Shown here: piece by piece, positions 24,958 to 33,972 of the stretch
Numbering within the stretch: position 1 is the first letter of the stretch
Layout of the letters: the number at the start of each line of letters is the position of its first letter
DNA from: Azospirillum sp. B510
Lineage (GTDB): Bacteria; Pseudomonadota; Alphaproteobacteria; Azospirillales; Azospirillaceae
Assembly (NCBI RefSeq): GCF_000010725.1
Contig: NC_013854.1
Location: 1,889,001 to 1,953,000 of the forward strand
Direction of reading: 5' to 3'
Length of the DNA: 64,000 nt
The notes under the pieces: model-generated
Database searches by the model: none
The model's input: only the letters and a program-made list of their open reading frames with translations
Told to the model about the DNA's origin: nothing
Translations under genes and position numbers: made by a program

Positions 24958-25227
24958 ATGTCCGACAAGCAGACCACGGGCGCTCCCGCCCGCACCGGCG
25001 GTGCCCGCCGTCCGTTCTTCCGCCGCCGCAAGACCTGCCCGTTCTCGGGCGCGAACGCTCCGGCGATCGACTACAAGGACGTCAAGCTGCTGTCCCGCTT
25101 CATCTCCGAGCGCGGGAAGATCGTCCCGAGCCGCATCACCGCGGTCTCGACGAAGAAGCAGCGCGAACTGGCCCGCGCCATCAAGCGCGCCCGTTTCCTG
25201 GCCCTTCTCCCCTATGTGGTGAAGTAA
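24958..25227 (+). CDS. rpsR: Ribosomal protein bS18
   Basis: An 89-residue basic protein of the 30S platform, partner of bS6. The core [17 protein letters not shown] and the C-terminal [20 protein letters not shown] are diagnostic. It follows rpsF with no spacer, so the two are almost certainly made in equal amounts from one mRNA. Confidence 0.97.
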   Translation: MSDKQTTGAPARTGGARRPFFRRRKTCPFSGANAPAIDYKDVKLLSRFISERGKIVPSRITAVSTKKQRELARAIKRARFLALLPYVVK

Positions 25228-25276
25228 GCCCGGCAACGGCCGATCTGTTTCGGTGAAGGTTCAATAAGGGGTTTCC

Positions 25277-26236
25277 ATGGCCTTGGGTCCGGCCGTACCG
25301 CTGGTGATCGCCGTCGGCGGCGGGCTGGCAAGCGCGTTCTTCTACCTGTCGGTCACGTTCGGCGGGTTCGGCGCGCTGATCCTCGGCTATCTGGCCCCCC
25401 TGCCCCTGTTCCTGACGGGACTGTGGCTGGGGGCGCCGGCGGTGGCGCTGGCCGGTTTGGCCGGCGCCTTCGCGGTGATGCTGGGCACCTCCGGCAGCAT
25501 GCTGGTGGCATTGTCCTATCTGGTGACCGGGGCCGCCCCGGTGATCCTGGTGGTCAGACAATCGCTGTTGGCACGGTCGCGGGGGGATGGAAGCCTGGAA
25601 TGGTATCCACCCGGCCGGGTCCTGATGGGCCTGACCGGGATGGGTGTGGCGGCGCTGCTCGCCGCGGTGATCCTGACGCTCGGCGAGCCCGGTGGGCTTG
25701 AAGGGCTGATGCGGCAGACACTGGCACGCGTTGTCGAGCCGGTGTTCCGCGCGCAGGGCCAACCGGCCCCGGATCCCGAGGCGTTCTGGGTCGCCGCCAT
25801 CCTGCCGGGTCTCGTTGCGGTCTCATGGCTTGTCATGACGATCGTCAACGCGGTGCTGGCGCAGGGGGCGCTGATGCGGTTCGGCCGCAACCGGCGCCCC
25901 GCCATGCGTCTGGCCGAGCTGGAGTTGCCCAACTGGTTGGCACCGCTGTTCGCGGTGTCGGTCGCGGCGGCTTCGGTCGTACCGGGAACCGCAGGGTTCC
26001 TGGCGGTCAATCTGGCGCTGATCCTGGCGGTGCCATTCGCCTTCGCCGGGCTTTCGGTGGTTCATGTATTCGCCAGCAGCAAATCGGCGCGCACGCTGAT
26101 CCTCGTTGGCTTCTACATGATGCTGTTTCTCTTCGGGTGGCCGATCCTGCTTTTGGTCGGCCTGGGCATGATCGAGCAATGGATCGGGCTGCGCCGCCGG
26201 TTTTCCCCCGCGGCCCCCGGTCAGGAGGACGAGTGA
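25277..26236 (+). CDS. DUF2232 membrane protein
   Basis: A 319-residue integral membrane protein with about eight hydrophobic segments, such as [20 protein letters not shown] and [20 protein letters not shown] stretches. The region [16 protein letters not shown] and the [20 protein letters not shown] segment match the DUF2232 family, whose genes are typically placed between rpsR and rplI in alphaproteobacteria. The stop overlaps the rplI start (TGATG), indicating coupling. The function is unknown; co-expression with ribosomal proteins is the only clue. Confidence 0.88.
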   Translation: MALGPAVPLVIAVGGGLASAFFYLSVTFGGFGALILGYLAPLPLFLTGLWLGAPAVALAGLAGAFAVMLGTSGSMLVALSYLVTGAAPVILVVRQSLLARSRGDGSLEWYPPGRVLMGLTGMGVAALLAAVILTLGEPGGLEGLMRQTLARVVEPVFRAQGQPAPDPEAFWVAAILPGLVAVSWLVMTIVNAVLAQGALMRFGRNRRPAMRLAELELPNWLAPLFAVSVAAASVVPGTAGFLAVNLALILAVPFAFAGLSVVHVFASSKSARTLILVGFYMMLFLFGWPILLLVGLGMIEQWIGLRRRFSPAAPGQEDE

Positions 26237-26799
26237 TGGAAGTTATTCTGCTGGAACGGGTTGAGAAGCTCGGCCAGATGGGCCAGGTCGTCAATGTGCG
26301 TCCCGGCTTCGCCCGCAACTATCTGCTGCCGCAGAAGAAGGCCATGCGCGCCACCAAGGCGAACCTGGCGGTCTTCGAGAAGCAGAAGGCCCACCTTGAG
26401 GCCGTGAACCTGGAGCGCCGCAAGGACGCGGAGCAGGTTGCGACCAAGATGGACAACGTGTCGGTCGTCGTGATCCGTCAGGCCGCCGAGACCGGCGTCC
26501 TGTACGGTTCGGTGACCACCCGCGACGTCTCCGACGCGCTGACCGCCGCCGGCTACAAGACCGACCGCAAGCAGGTCCAGATCGACACCCCGATCAAGAC
26601 CCTGGGTCTGTTCAAGCTGCGCGTCGTGCTGCATCCGGAAGTCTCGATCACGGTGACGGTCAACGTCGCCCGTTCGGCCGAGGAGGCCGAACTGCAGGCC
26701 CAGCGTGGTGGCATGATCACCGCCGCCGATCTGCGTGACGATGACGAGGAAGAAGAGACCTACGTCGAAGAGGCCGCGACCGAGGAAGAGGAGGGCTGA
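26236..26799 (+). CDS. rplI: Ribosomal protein bL9
   Basis: A 50S protein with two globular RNA-binding domains joined by a long helix. The N-domain signature is [20 protein letters not shown] then [17 protein letters not shown]. The C-domain (about 80-148) contains [17 protein letters not shown] and [20 protein letters not shown]. An acidic C-terminal tail ([20 protein letters not shown]) of ~30 residues is an extension beyond the E. coli length. The true start is the ATG at 26236; a longer open frame upstream is a shadow of DUF2232. Confidence 0.97.
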   Translation: MEVILLERVEKLGQMGQVVNVRPGFARNYLLPQKKAMRATKANLAVFEKQKAHLEAVNLERRKDAEQVATKMDNVSVVVIRQAAETGVLYGSVTTRDVSDALTAAGYKTDRKQVQIDTPIKTLGLFKLRVVLHPEVSITVTVNVARSAEEAELQAQRGGMITAADLRDDDEEEETYVEEAATEEEEG

Positions 26800-26877
26800 T
26801 CGCCCTTCCGCCGACGGAGTTCCGGGGGGGTCTCCCCAGTGATTTCGACGGCACCGCCCGCACCGCTCGTCCGGAAG

Positions 26878-26908
26878 CCGCCCACCCCACCCGGGGTTGG
26901 GCGGTTTT
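26878..26908 (+). terminator. Rho-independent terminator after rplI
   Basis: CCGCCCA-CCCC pairs with GGGG-TTGGGCGG and is followed by TTTTCC. It lies 79 bases beyond the rplI stop and closes the rpsF-rpsR-DUF2232-rplI operon. Confidence 0.8.
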
Positions 26909-27067
26909 CCGTATCGCGGCCGTGGATATCCGAAGCCGCCGAGCGCCGACCAGACTGTATGCATACACCCACAATGCCCAATGGGGTAGGAATGCTGACC
27001 GATTGACAGATTGTGGGACATCTCCTTGCGCGCCATGCTGGGAATGGCACCGCGGAAGGAGTTCGGC

Positions 27068-28336
27068 ATGCTGCTGGTTCGCCTGCTTGCCGCCGCCAAG
27101 GGCGACGGAACACTGATTCTCGTCACAGCCGATGGCAAGAGCCATCGGATCGGCTCCGGTCCACCGACTCTGACTCTTCGCCTCCATGACCGGGCCGTCG
27201 AACGGGACCTGCTGATCAACCCGCGCCTGCGTTTCGGCGAAGCCTATATGGACGGCCGCTTTTCGATCGATGGCGGCACCATTTACGACCTGCTGGCGAT
27301 GCTGATGAGCGGTGCGGAGGTGCAGGGCGCCCTGGGACGCGCCCTGGACTCGCTGTCGCCCTTGCTGCGCCGGGTACAGCAATATAATCCGATGCGGCGT
27401 TCAAGGGAGAATGTCGAGCATCACTACAATCTTTCCCGCGAGTTCTATCGGCTCTTTCTCGATCGAGACATGCAATATTCCTGCGCCTACTTCGCCGAGC
27501 CCGGCTTGTCGCTGGACGAGGCGCAGGAGGCCAAGAAGCGGCATATCGCGGCGAAGCTGCTCATCGTACCGGGGATGCGGGTGCTCGATATCGGCTGTGG
27601 CTGGGGAGGCATGGCGCTTTACCTGGCCCGCCACACCGGCGCGCGGGTGACCGGCATCACCCTGTCGTCGGAACAACTGACGGTCGCGCGCCAGCGGGCG
27701 GAAGAGGCGGGACTTGCGGACCGTGTCACTTTCGAATTGCGGGATTATCGCGAATTCGCCGCCGCACATCGCGGGGCTTTCGACCGTATCGTTTCCGTCG
27801 GCATGTTCGAGCATGTCGGCGTGCCGCATTACCGCGACTATTTCGACGCCGTGCGCGACATGCTGAATGACGATGGGGTGGCGCTGATCCACTCCATCGG
27901 CCGGCTCGACGGGCCGGCAAGCACCAATCCCTGGATCCGCAAATACATCTTCCCCGGCGGCTACTCCCCCGCTCTGTCGGAAGTGTTGCCGGTCATCGAG
28001 CGCTCCGGCCTGCTCGCCACCGATCTGGAGATTCTGCGGCTGCATTATGCCGAGACGCTGCGCCACTGGCGCGCCCGCTTCAACGCCCGCCGGGAAAAGG
28101 CGAAGGCGCTGTATGACGAACGGTTCTGCCGGATGTGGGAATTCTATCTGGCTGGTGCCGAGTTGTCGTTCCGTCTGCAGGGTCACATGGTGTTCCAGGT
28201 CCAACTCGCCCGCTCGCTGGGTGCGGCACCGCTGACGCGCGACTATATGCTGAATGCGGAACGTGACCTCGCTTCGACCGTGACCGATCCGACGGAGCAG
28301 GCGCCGTCACCCAGGACGGAAATCACCATCCCCTGA
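27068..28336 (+). CDS. Cyclopropane-fatty-acyl-phospholipid synthase-like methyltransferase
   Basis: This SAM-dependent enzyme would methylenate unsaturated acyl chains of membrane lipids. I chose the ATG at 27068, since AAGGAG lies six bases upstream; a start at 27011 would add 19 residues. At 422 residues it fits the CFA family. Residues about 30-110 form the N-terminal lipid-binding region (INPRLRFGEAYMDGRFSIDG). The methyltransferase core has VLDIGCGWGGMALYLA, FDRIVSVGMFEHVG and YIFPGGYSPALSEV; HHYNLSREFYRLFLDRDMQY is the family's conserved entry segment. Cyclopropanation is the likely reaction, but other lipid methylations occur in this superfamily. Confidence 0.88.
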   Translation: MLLVRLLAAAKGDGTLILVTADGKSHRIGSGPPTLTLRLHDRAVERDLLINPRLRFGEAYMDGRFSIDGGTIYDLLAMLMSGAEVQGALGRALDSLSPLLRRVQQYNPMRRSRENVEHHYNLSREFYRLFLDRDMQYSCAYFAEPGLSLDEAQEAKKRHIAAKLLIVPGMRVLDIGCGWGGMALYLARHTGARVTGITLSSEQLTVARQRAEEAGLADRVTFELRDYREFAAAHRGAFDRIVSVGMFEHVGVPHYRDYFDAVRDMLNDDGVALIHSIGRLDGPASTNPWIRKYIFPGGYSPALSEVLPVIERSGLLATDLEILRLHYAETLRHWRARFNARREKAKALYDERFCRMWEFYLAGAELSFRLQGHMVFQVQLARSLGAAPLTRDYMLNAERDLASTVTDPTEQAPSPRTEITIP

Positions 28337-28410
28337 GCAAGCCGCGTTTCACACCCGGCCAAGCGATGGGACCGTCCGGTTTCCATGTCCACCCGTGGCG
28401 GGACGGTCGC

Positions 28411-29577
28411 TCAGATGGGAGGCGGACTCTCTTCCGTCTCCCATCCGTGAACACAGGTCCGGTTCCGGCCGGTGGCCTTGGCGCTGTAGAGCGCGGTGTC
28501 GGCATTCCTGATCCAGGTCTCCCAACTGTCTCCTTGCCGGCATTCGGCAACGCCCAGGCTGACGGTCGCTCGCTGCCCGCCTGGAAAGACATGGCTTTCC
28601 AACTGTATCCGGAGTCGCTCGGCGGTGGACACCGCTTCGGCGACCGTGGTTCCCGGCAGCAGGATGATGAACTCCTCACCTCCCCAGCGGCCAAGCAAGT
28701 CGATCGAGCGAACCGAACGCCGCGCCAGGTCCGCGAACCCGATGAGAACCTCGTCCCCCACCCAATGCCCGTGCAGATCGTTCAACGATTTAAAGTGATC
28801 CAGATCGGCGAGGATCATCGATACCGGCCGGCCGTTGCGCTCCAGAACCGCCATTTCGTGCCGCGCCACCTCCTCCACCCGCATCCGGTTCCAGCAATCG
28901 GTCAATTTGTCTTTCATCGCTATAATCCGCAGACGATCCGCTGAACGTTCGACGGCCATCAGGAGAAATCCATTGGATACCAAAATGAGATTTGCCAGCG
29001 ACGATACATAGGTGACGGTCTGGATCAGCGATGCGTTTAAAGCGCCGCTCAACAATTCAGGGAAAAAGATACCCGCAACGATGCGAAGAGATGTTACAAA
29101 GACGGTGATTGATATTCCGATGAAAACGACACACCAACCACGCCCAACAAGCTGGTTACGTTCAACTATTATGATTCTAATCATCATGCATAGCTGAAAA
29201 ACAAACAAAATATTACCAGAAATTATCTTGTTAACTAATTCAAATAAAGGGATTATGAAAAATAATATTATCAAAATTGGAGGACACCAAAAAATTATTC
29301 GATTCACACTCCTGGAAAAGAAAAAATTTATCGCTAGATAAAACAAAGACAGCGTCAATGAAATGAGAAAATTTCCTCCAATGATGGAAATCACGTCAGA
29401 AATACTCCCTCTTTCATATAGAAGGACATATGCAAACCCGTTTGTCGCCAACCCTATCGACCAGGTCCACAACCCATCCCTGTCATTTTTCCAATTTACA
29501 AGTCCAATCGACAGAGCAAGAAAAAAACTCAAAAGAGCAGTGATGATGAATGTCGTCGGAATATGAAGGATTAACAT
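28411..29577 (-). CDS. Membrane-bound diguanylate cyclase (GGDEF) with AT-rich sensor half
   Basis: A 388-residue protein. Residues 1-215 form about six to seven membrane helices with no recognised named sensor domain. The GGDEF domain follows from ~225 (DKLTDCWNRMRVEE, LADLDHFKSLNDLHGHWVGD) with active-site GGEEF in LGRWGGEEFIILLPG. No RxxD-type inhibitory site is seen five residues before GGEEF (the position reads SIDLLGRWGGEEF). It should make cyclic di-GMP. The membrane half is very AT-rich (27% GC in 29161-29220) while the cyclase half has the normal high GC, a sharp change near 28900. It converges on the lipid methyltransferase gene. Confidence 0.9.
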   Translation of the reverse strand: MLILHIPTTFIITALLSFFLALSIGLVNWKNDRDGLWTWSIGLATNGFAYVLLYERGSISDVISIIGGNFLISLTLSLFYLAINFFFSRSVNRIIFWCPPILIILFFIIPLFELVNKIISGNILFVFQLCMMIRIIIVERNQLVGRGWCVVFIGISITVFVTSLRIVAGIFFPELLSGALNASLIQTVTYVSSLANLILVSNGFLLMAVERSADRLRIIAMKDKLTDCWNRMRVEEVARHEMAVLERNGRPVSMILADLDHFKSLNDLHGHWVGDEVLIGFADLARRSVRSIDLLGRWGGEEFIILLPGTTVAEAVSTAERLRIQLESHVFPGGQRATVSLGVAECRQGDSWETWIRNADTALYSAKATGRNRTCVHGWETEESPPPI

Positions 29578-30108
29578 ATCTACTCCCGAAGAATTCCCTC
29601 ACTCTTTTACCATCAAGCCTGAAAATGGCAATGATACTTCCATCGCTTTCGGAAGACACTTAACATTCGACAGTTGATAAAACTGATTTTGTCCCCGCGC
29701 CTTCCGTCTGCGATCCGCGACCCGCGTGTTCAGCGCTCCCGGCATACAGGGAAAGCATGACCGATCCGCCAAAGCGAGGCCCGCGACCGCCGATAAGAGC
29801 GAACCTCTCCCGCCGATCCGCGCGACAAAAAACCGAATGTGGCGACTTTCACCGGTAATACCAATTTCCTTGTTTTGATTGCCGGACACAGGCGGCATGA
29901 AAGAAATCCCGCGACATTGAGCCCCTATGCATTGCCGTGCCTTCCTTTCCGTCACGGGGCAATGCTATATAACCGCGATTGATTTCCGCCCGGGGTACCG
30001 GGGAGCCACCCATGCGGCATGCTCCCCGGCAACAAGCGCCCGCTGGACGACGCGCCCGGCTCCCAAGGAATGACAACGCCCTTACCCGTTCGGGGAGATC
30101 TCGCACCC
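29578..30108. other. Intergenic region upstream of icd
   Basis: AT-rich sequence continues from the cyclase gene to about 29690, then GC rises. A leftward 118-codon frame (29599-29955) has no family resemblance or ribosome-binding site and is not called. An extended -10-like TGCTATATA at 29963-29971 could start the icd transcript; its -35 is poor. The cyclase promoter should lie just right of 29577. Confidence 0.4.
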
Positions 30109-31332
30109 ATGACCAAGATCAAGGTAGCCAATCCGGTCGTCGAACTCGACGGCGACGAGATGACGCGCATCATCTGGCAGTTCATCAAAGACAAGCTGAT
30201 CCTGCCCTACCTCGACATCGACCTGAAATACTACGACCTCGGCATCGAGAACCGCGACAAGACCGACGACAAGGTCACCGTCGAGTCGGCGAACGCCATC
30301 AAGCAGTATGGCGTCGGCGTCAAGTGCGCGACCATCACCCCGGACGAAGCGCGGGTGAAGGAGTTCAACCTCAAGAAGATGTGGAAGTCGCCGAACGGCA
30401 CGATCCGCAACATCCTGGGCGGCACCGTCTTCCGCGAGCCGATCGTCTGCTCCAACGTTCCGCGCTACGTTCCGGGCTGGACCAAGCCGATCATCATCGG
30501 CCGTCACGCCTTCGGCGACCAATACAAGGCCACCGACTTCGTCGTTCCGGGACCGGGCAAGCTGACGATCAAGTGGGAAGCCACCGACGGCAGCAACAAG
30601 ATCGAGCACGAGGTGTTCGACTACCCCGGCGCCGGCGTGGCGATGGGCATGTACAACCTCGACGAATCGATCGAGGGCTTCGCCCATTCCAGCTTCATGT
30701 ACGGCCTGGAGCGTGGCTACTCGGTCTATCTGTCGACGAAGAACACGATCCTGAAGGCCTATGACGGCCGCTTCAAGGACATCTTCCAGAAGGTTTTCGA
30801 CGAGAGCTACGCCGACCAGTTCAAGGCCAAGGGGCTGGTCTACGAGCACCGCCTGATCGACGACATGGTCGCCTCCGCCCTGAAGTGGGAAGGCGGTTTC
30901 GTCTGGGCCTGCAAGAACTACGACGGCGACGTCGAGTCGGACGTGGTGGCGCAGGGCTTCGGCTCGCTCGGCCTGATGACCTCGGTCCTGGTCACGCCGG
31001 ACGGCAAGACCGTCGAGGCCGAGGCCGCCCACGGCACGGTGACCCGCCACTATCGCGAGCACCAGAAGGGCAAGGAGACCTCGACCAACCCGATCGCCTC
31101 GATCTATGCCTGGACCCAGGGCCTGGCCTATCGCGGCAAGTTCGACAACACCCCGGACGTCATCAAGTTCGCCCAGACGCTGGAACGCGTCTGCGTCGAG
31201 ACGGTCGAATCCGGCTACATGACCAAGGATCTCGCCATCCTGATCGGCCCGCAGCAGCCGTGGCTGACCACCAAGCAGTTCCTGGACAAGCTGTCGGACA
31301 ATCTCGAAAAGAAGATGGCCGCCTGGTCGTAA
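30109..31332 (+). CDS. icd: NADP-dependent isocitrate dehydrogenase (type II, homodimeric)
   Basis: This enzyme oxidatively decarboxylates isocitrate to 2-oxoglutarate in the TCA cycle. The ATG at 30109 gives [20 protein letters not shown], the normal N-terminus; GGGGAG lies 11 bases upstream. It is 407 residues, the length of the eukaryote-like type II class found in most alphaproteobacteria. Substrate loop [20 protein letters not shown], metal-site region [20 protein letters not shown] and [20 protein letters not shown] are visible, as is [17 protein letters not shown] near the cofactor. A second enzyme of a different subfamily lies at 35403-36848. Confidence 0.97.
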   Translation: MTKIKVANPVVELDGDEMTRIIWQFIKDKLILPYLDIDLKYYDLGIENRDKTDDKVTVESANAIKQYGVGVKCATITPDEARVKEFNLKKMWKSPNGTIRNILGGTVFREPIVCSNVPRYVPGWTKPIIIGRHAFGDQYKATDFVVPGPGKLTIKWEATDGSNKIEHEVFDYPGAGVAMGMYNLDESIEGFAHSSFMYGLERGYSVYLSTKNTILKAYDGRFKDIFQKVFDESYADQFKAKGLVYEHRLIDDMVASALKWEGGFVWACKNYDGDVESDVVAQGFGSLGLMTSVLVTPDGKTVEAEAAHGTVTRHYREHQKGKETSTNPIASIYAWTQGLAYRGKFDNTPDVIKFAQTLERVCVETVESGYMTKDLAILIGPQQPWLTTKQFLDKLSDNLEKKMAAWS

Positions 31333-31403
31333 CGCCGGCTGCGTCTTCAAGGGTGCGACGCCGCGTCCGGGTCAAACCGGACGGCAGCTCGGCTAGGGTT
31401 CGA

Positions 31404-31431
31404 GCGGGGAGTTTCGGCTCCCCGCTTTTTT
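31404..31431 (+). terminator. Rho-independent terminator of icd
   Basis: GCGGGGAG pairs perfectly with CTCCCCGC around TTTCGG, followed by TTTTTT. It lies 72 bases after the icd stop and just before the next gene, whose promoter must therefore be downstream of it or depend on read-through. Confidence 0.9.
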
Positions 31432-31461
31432 CTTGCCCGCTTCCAGAAAGGACCGCACCCG

Positions 31462-31842
31462 ATGCCCAACGATCTGTTCCGCGTCGCCGTCGTCGGCGCC
31501 GGCGAGACCGGAACGCCGCTGCTGCGCAAGCTGCTGGCCGCCCCCTTCGTCGAAGTGCTGGGCGTGGCGGACCTTGATGCCGAGGCGCCGGGCATGCTGC
31601 TGGCCGGCCATCGCGGCGTGACCACCACCACCGATTTCCACGAACTGGCCCGGCTGGGCGAAGGGCTGGACGTGCTGATCGACGTCACCGGCGTGCCGGC
31701 GGTCCGCGAGTCCCTGCGCAAGGCGATGCAGGAGACCGGCAACCATCACACCGTGATCGTCCATGAGATGGTCGTGCAGTTGATGCTGTCGCTGCTCAAC
31801 GGCGATCTGGTGCAACTGAAGCACGACACCCGGGATTATTGA
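31462..31842 (+). CDS. Stand-alone Rossmann-fold (NAD(P)-binding-like) protein
   Basis: A 126-residue protein beginning with a dinucleotide-binding motif (FRVAVVGAGETGTPLLRKLL), then the acidic end of strand 2 (VEVLGVADLDAEAPGM). VLIDVTGVPAVRESLRKAM and a C-terminal hydrophobic helix (MVVQLMLSLLNGDLVQL) follow. Only the nucleotide-binding half of a dehydrogenase is present; no catalytic domain follows. Similar stand-alone modules occur fused to sensor kinases, so a regulatory, ligand-sensing role is as likely as an enzymatic one. It lies just after the icd terminator. Confidence 0.65.
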   Translation: MPNDLFRVAVVGAGETGTPLLRKLLAAPFVEVLGVADLDAEAPGMLLAGHRGVTTTTDFHELARLGEGLDVLIDVTGVPAVRESLRKAMQETGNHHTVIVHEMVVQLMLSLLNGDLVQLKHDTRDY

Positions 31843-31944
31843 GCGCGACCGGCCCGGCGGCGGGATTTGCAGCCTCCGCGAATTGGCTCATGATGGGCCG
31901 AGGGCGCCCGTCGCGGCGCCCGCCCCTGTCAGGAGCGGCCATCG

Positions 31945-32898
31945 ATGGAACTCGGCATTCTGGTCATCGCGGCGTTCGTACTGGTCGTCCTGCTGGCGAT
32001 CACCAGCGTCCGCATCGTCCCCCAGGGCTTCAACTTCATCGTCGAGCGGCTGGGGCGCTACCAGGAAACGCTGCATCCCGGCTTCAACGTCATCTTCCCG
32101 GTCATCAGCTCGGTCCGCGCCAAGGTCGACATGCGCGAGACGGTGGTGGATGTGCCGTCGCAAAGCGTCATCACCAAGGACAACGCCGCGGTGACCGCCG
32201 ACGGTGTGCTGTATTTCCAGGTCCTGGACCCGATGAAGGCGATCTATGAGGTCAACGACCTGCAACGGGCGATCCAGACCTTGGCGATGACCACCACCCG
32301 CACGGTGATGGGGTCCATGGATCTGGATGAGCTGCTGAGCCAGCGCGAGGCGATCAACGCCAGCCTGCTGCGCGCGGTGGACGAGGCCACCGCCTCCTGG
32401 GGGGTCAGGGTGACGCGCATCGAACTGCGCGACATCACCCCGCCCGACGACATCGTCCAGGCGATGGGCCGGCAGTTGAAGGCCGAACGGTTGCGCCGCG
32501 CCCAGATCCTGGAGGCCGACGCCGAGAAGGAAAGCCAGATCCGCATCGCCCAGGGCAAGCTGGAGGCCGCCAAGCTGGAGGCCGAAGCCCGCGAGCGTCT
32601 GGCGGAGGCCGAAGCCAAGGCGACCCGTCTGGTGTCGGATGCGGTGGCGCAGGGCTCCAACCAGGCGCTCGGCTATTTCCTCGGGCAGAAATACATGGAG
32701 GCGCTGAAGGCCTTCGCCGCCTCCCCCAACCAGAAGACGATGATCCTGCCGGTGGAGCTGGCCGGCGTCGCCGGTGCGCTCGCCGGGCTGGGCGACCTGC
32801 TGCGCGACGCCACCCCGCCCCGGACAGCCGCCCCACCGCCGGCGGCTCCGCGCAATCCCTGGTCGGTGCCGCCGACGACGCCGACGGATGGGGCCTGA
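31945..32898 (+). CDS. SPFH/Band 7 (stomatin-like, QmcA) membrane protein
   Basis: A 317-residue protein with an N-terminal membrane anchor (LGILVIAAFVLVVLLAITSV) followed by the SPFH domain (VPQGFNFIVERLGRYQETLH, then VDMRETVVDVPSQSVITKDN). A long glutamate/alanine-rich coiled coil (about 195-245) and a Pro-rich tail follow. The start has AGGAG nine bases upstream. Such proteins oligomerise into membrane microdomain scaffolds and modulate membrane proteases. The next gene, two bases downstream, encodes the usual NfeD partner. Confidence 0.93.
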   Translation: MELGILVIAAFVLVVLLAITSVRIVPQGFNFIVERLGRYQETLHPGFNVIFPVISSVRAKVDMRETVVDVPSQSVITKDNAAVTADGVLYFQVLDPMKAIYEVNDLQRAIQTLAMTTTRTVMGSMDLDELLSQREAINASLLRAVDEATASWGVRVTRIELRDITPPDDIVQAMGRQLKAERLRRAQILEADAEKESQIRIAQGKLEAAKLEAEARERLAEAEAKATRLVSDAVAQGSNQALGYFLGQKYMEALKAFAASPNQKTMILPVELAGVAGALAGLGDLLRDATPPRTAAPPPAAPRNPWSVPPTTPTDGA

Positions 32899-32900
32899 CG

Positions 32901-33344
32901 ATGTCGCCACTGCTGTGGGGGGCGCTGGGCGCCGTGCTGATCGCGGCGGAGCTGGTGATCCCCGGAATTTTCCTGATCTGGTTCGGCGGGGCGGCCCTGC
33001 TGACCGGGCTGGTCACCGCGCTGTGGCAGGGGTGGGGACTGGTCGGCGAGGCCGGATTCTTCACCGTCGCCGCCGGTGCCGCGGTCGTGGCCGCCATCCT
33101 GCGGGCTCGCCGCCGCAGCGCGTTGACCGATGGCGAAGCCATGCGGATCAACGACCGCGCCGGCCAACTGGTCGGACGGGCGGTGACGCTGAGCGAACCG
33201 ATCGTCAACGGACGGGGACGGGTGTTCGTCGGCGACACGCTGTGGTCGGTCGAGGGGCCGGACCGGCCGGACGGGGCGACGATGCTGGTCGCCGGCCATA
33301 AGGGGATGGTGCTGGTTCTGCGCGATGCCGCGGAGGGACGATAA
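32901..33344 (+). CDS. NfeD-family membrane protein
   Basis: A 147-residue short-form NfeD protein: two to three membrane helices (LWGALGAVLIAAELVIPGIF, then TVAAGAAVVAAILRA) and a C-terminal OB-fold domain (LVGRAVTLSEPIVNGRGRVF and GDTLWSVEGPDRPDG). Short NfeD proteins lack the ClpP-like protease domain and act with the adjacent SPFH protein. The two-gene pair is conserved and translationally close. A bidirectional terminator follows. Confidence 0.92.
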   Translation: MSPLLWGALGAVLIAAELVIPGIFLIWFGGAALLTGLVTALWQGWGLVGEAGFFTVAAGAAVVAAILRARRRSALTDGEAMRINDRAGQLVGRAVTLSEPIVNGRGRVFVGDTLWSVEGPDRPDGATMLVAGHKGMVLVLRDAAEGR

Positions 33345-33376
33345 GACCGCCCTGCCCCGCCGAACCGATCCCAACG

Positions 33377-33411
33377 AAAAAGCCCGCCTCTCCCCCGAGA
33401 GCGGGCTTTTT
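33377..33411. terminator. Bidirectional terminator between nfeD and gcrA
   Basis: AAAAAGCCCGC pairs perfectly with GCGGGCTTTTT, and the inner TCTC/GAGA extends the stem. Both strands have a T-run after the stem, so it can stop both convergent transcripts. Confidence 0.9.
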
Positions 33412-33430
33412 CGGGAAACTCGGCGATCGG

Positions 33431-33799
33431 TCAGGCGGCGCCGACGTTGCGGTCCTCGTCACGCTTCTTGCCGCCCGAGGCCGGCTGGTAGGCCAGGGCC
33501 GCATGCTCCGCGCAATAAGGCATGCCGGGCAGCGCGGTCTTGCCGCAGAAATGGAAATCCTGATGCTTGGGATCACCGACCGGCCATTTGCACATGCGCT
33601 CGGTCAGGGCCAGGATGGTGGCGCCGCGCGTGGGCTTCTTCTTGATGGGCGACGGCCGGCCGGACAAGCCCAGGCGATGGGCCTTGCCGATGACGGCGTT
33701 GCGGGTGATATCTCCCAGAATGTCGGCGATCTCGCTCGCGCTCAAACCCTGGGACCAGAGATCCTTGAGCTGTTGAATCCGCTCGTCCGTCCAACTCAT
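33431..33799 (-). CDS. gcrA: Cell cycle regulator GcrA
   Basis: GcrA binds sigma-70 RNA polymerase and activates promoters methylated by CcrM, an alphaproteobacterial cell-cycle control. The start at 33799 gives the canonical MSWTDERIQQLKDLWSQGLS; the upstream 17-residue extension is not family-like. The DNA-binding domain includes ASEIADILGDITRNAVIGKA then HRLGLSGRPSP. A C-terminal cysteine-containing segment (MCKWPVGDP, FCGKTALPGMPYC) matches the sigma-contacting domain. It is 122 residues, shorter than the ~170-residue Caulobacter protein, because the linker is short. Confidence 0.93.
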   Translation of the reverse strand: MSWTDERIQQLKDLWSQGLSASEIADILGDITRNAVIGKAHRLGLSGRPSPIKKKPTRGATILALTERMCKWPVGDPKHQDFHFCGKTALPGMPYCAEHAALAYQPASGGKKRDEDRNVGAA

Positions 33800-33972
33800 C
33801 CCCGAGTACTCCCGATCCGGTGTCCGGTTATGCTGTGGCATAGGGGTCACGGTCTAGTGCCGTTTTCCATAAGCCGCAACATTTTGTGCCAGCCGGTGAG
33901 GAAGCTACCAGATGACGGCCGCCGACGATAGGGGGCGCGGCAACATTCCTGTTGATAAGTCCGTGGGTGGAC

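Noticed and set aside
27003..27031. TTGACA and a GG-N10-GC sigma-54-like pattern before the lipid methyltransferase gene
   Set aside because: TTGACA has no -10 at 16-18 bases, and the sigma-54-like match departs from TGGCAC. Neither is strong enough to call.
29599..29955. 118-codon leftward open frame
   Set aside because: It lacks a ribosome-binding site, has no family resemblance, and lies in a region of mixed composition between the cyclase and icd genes.
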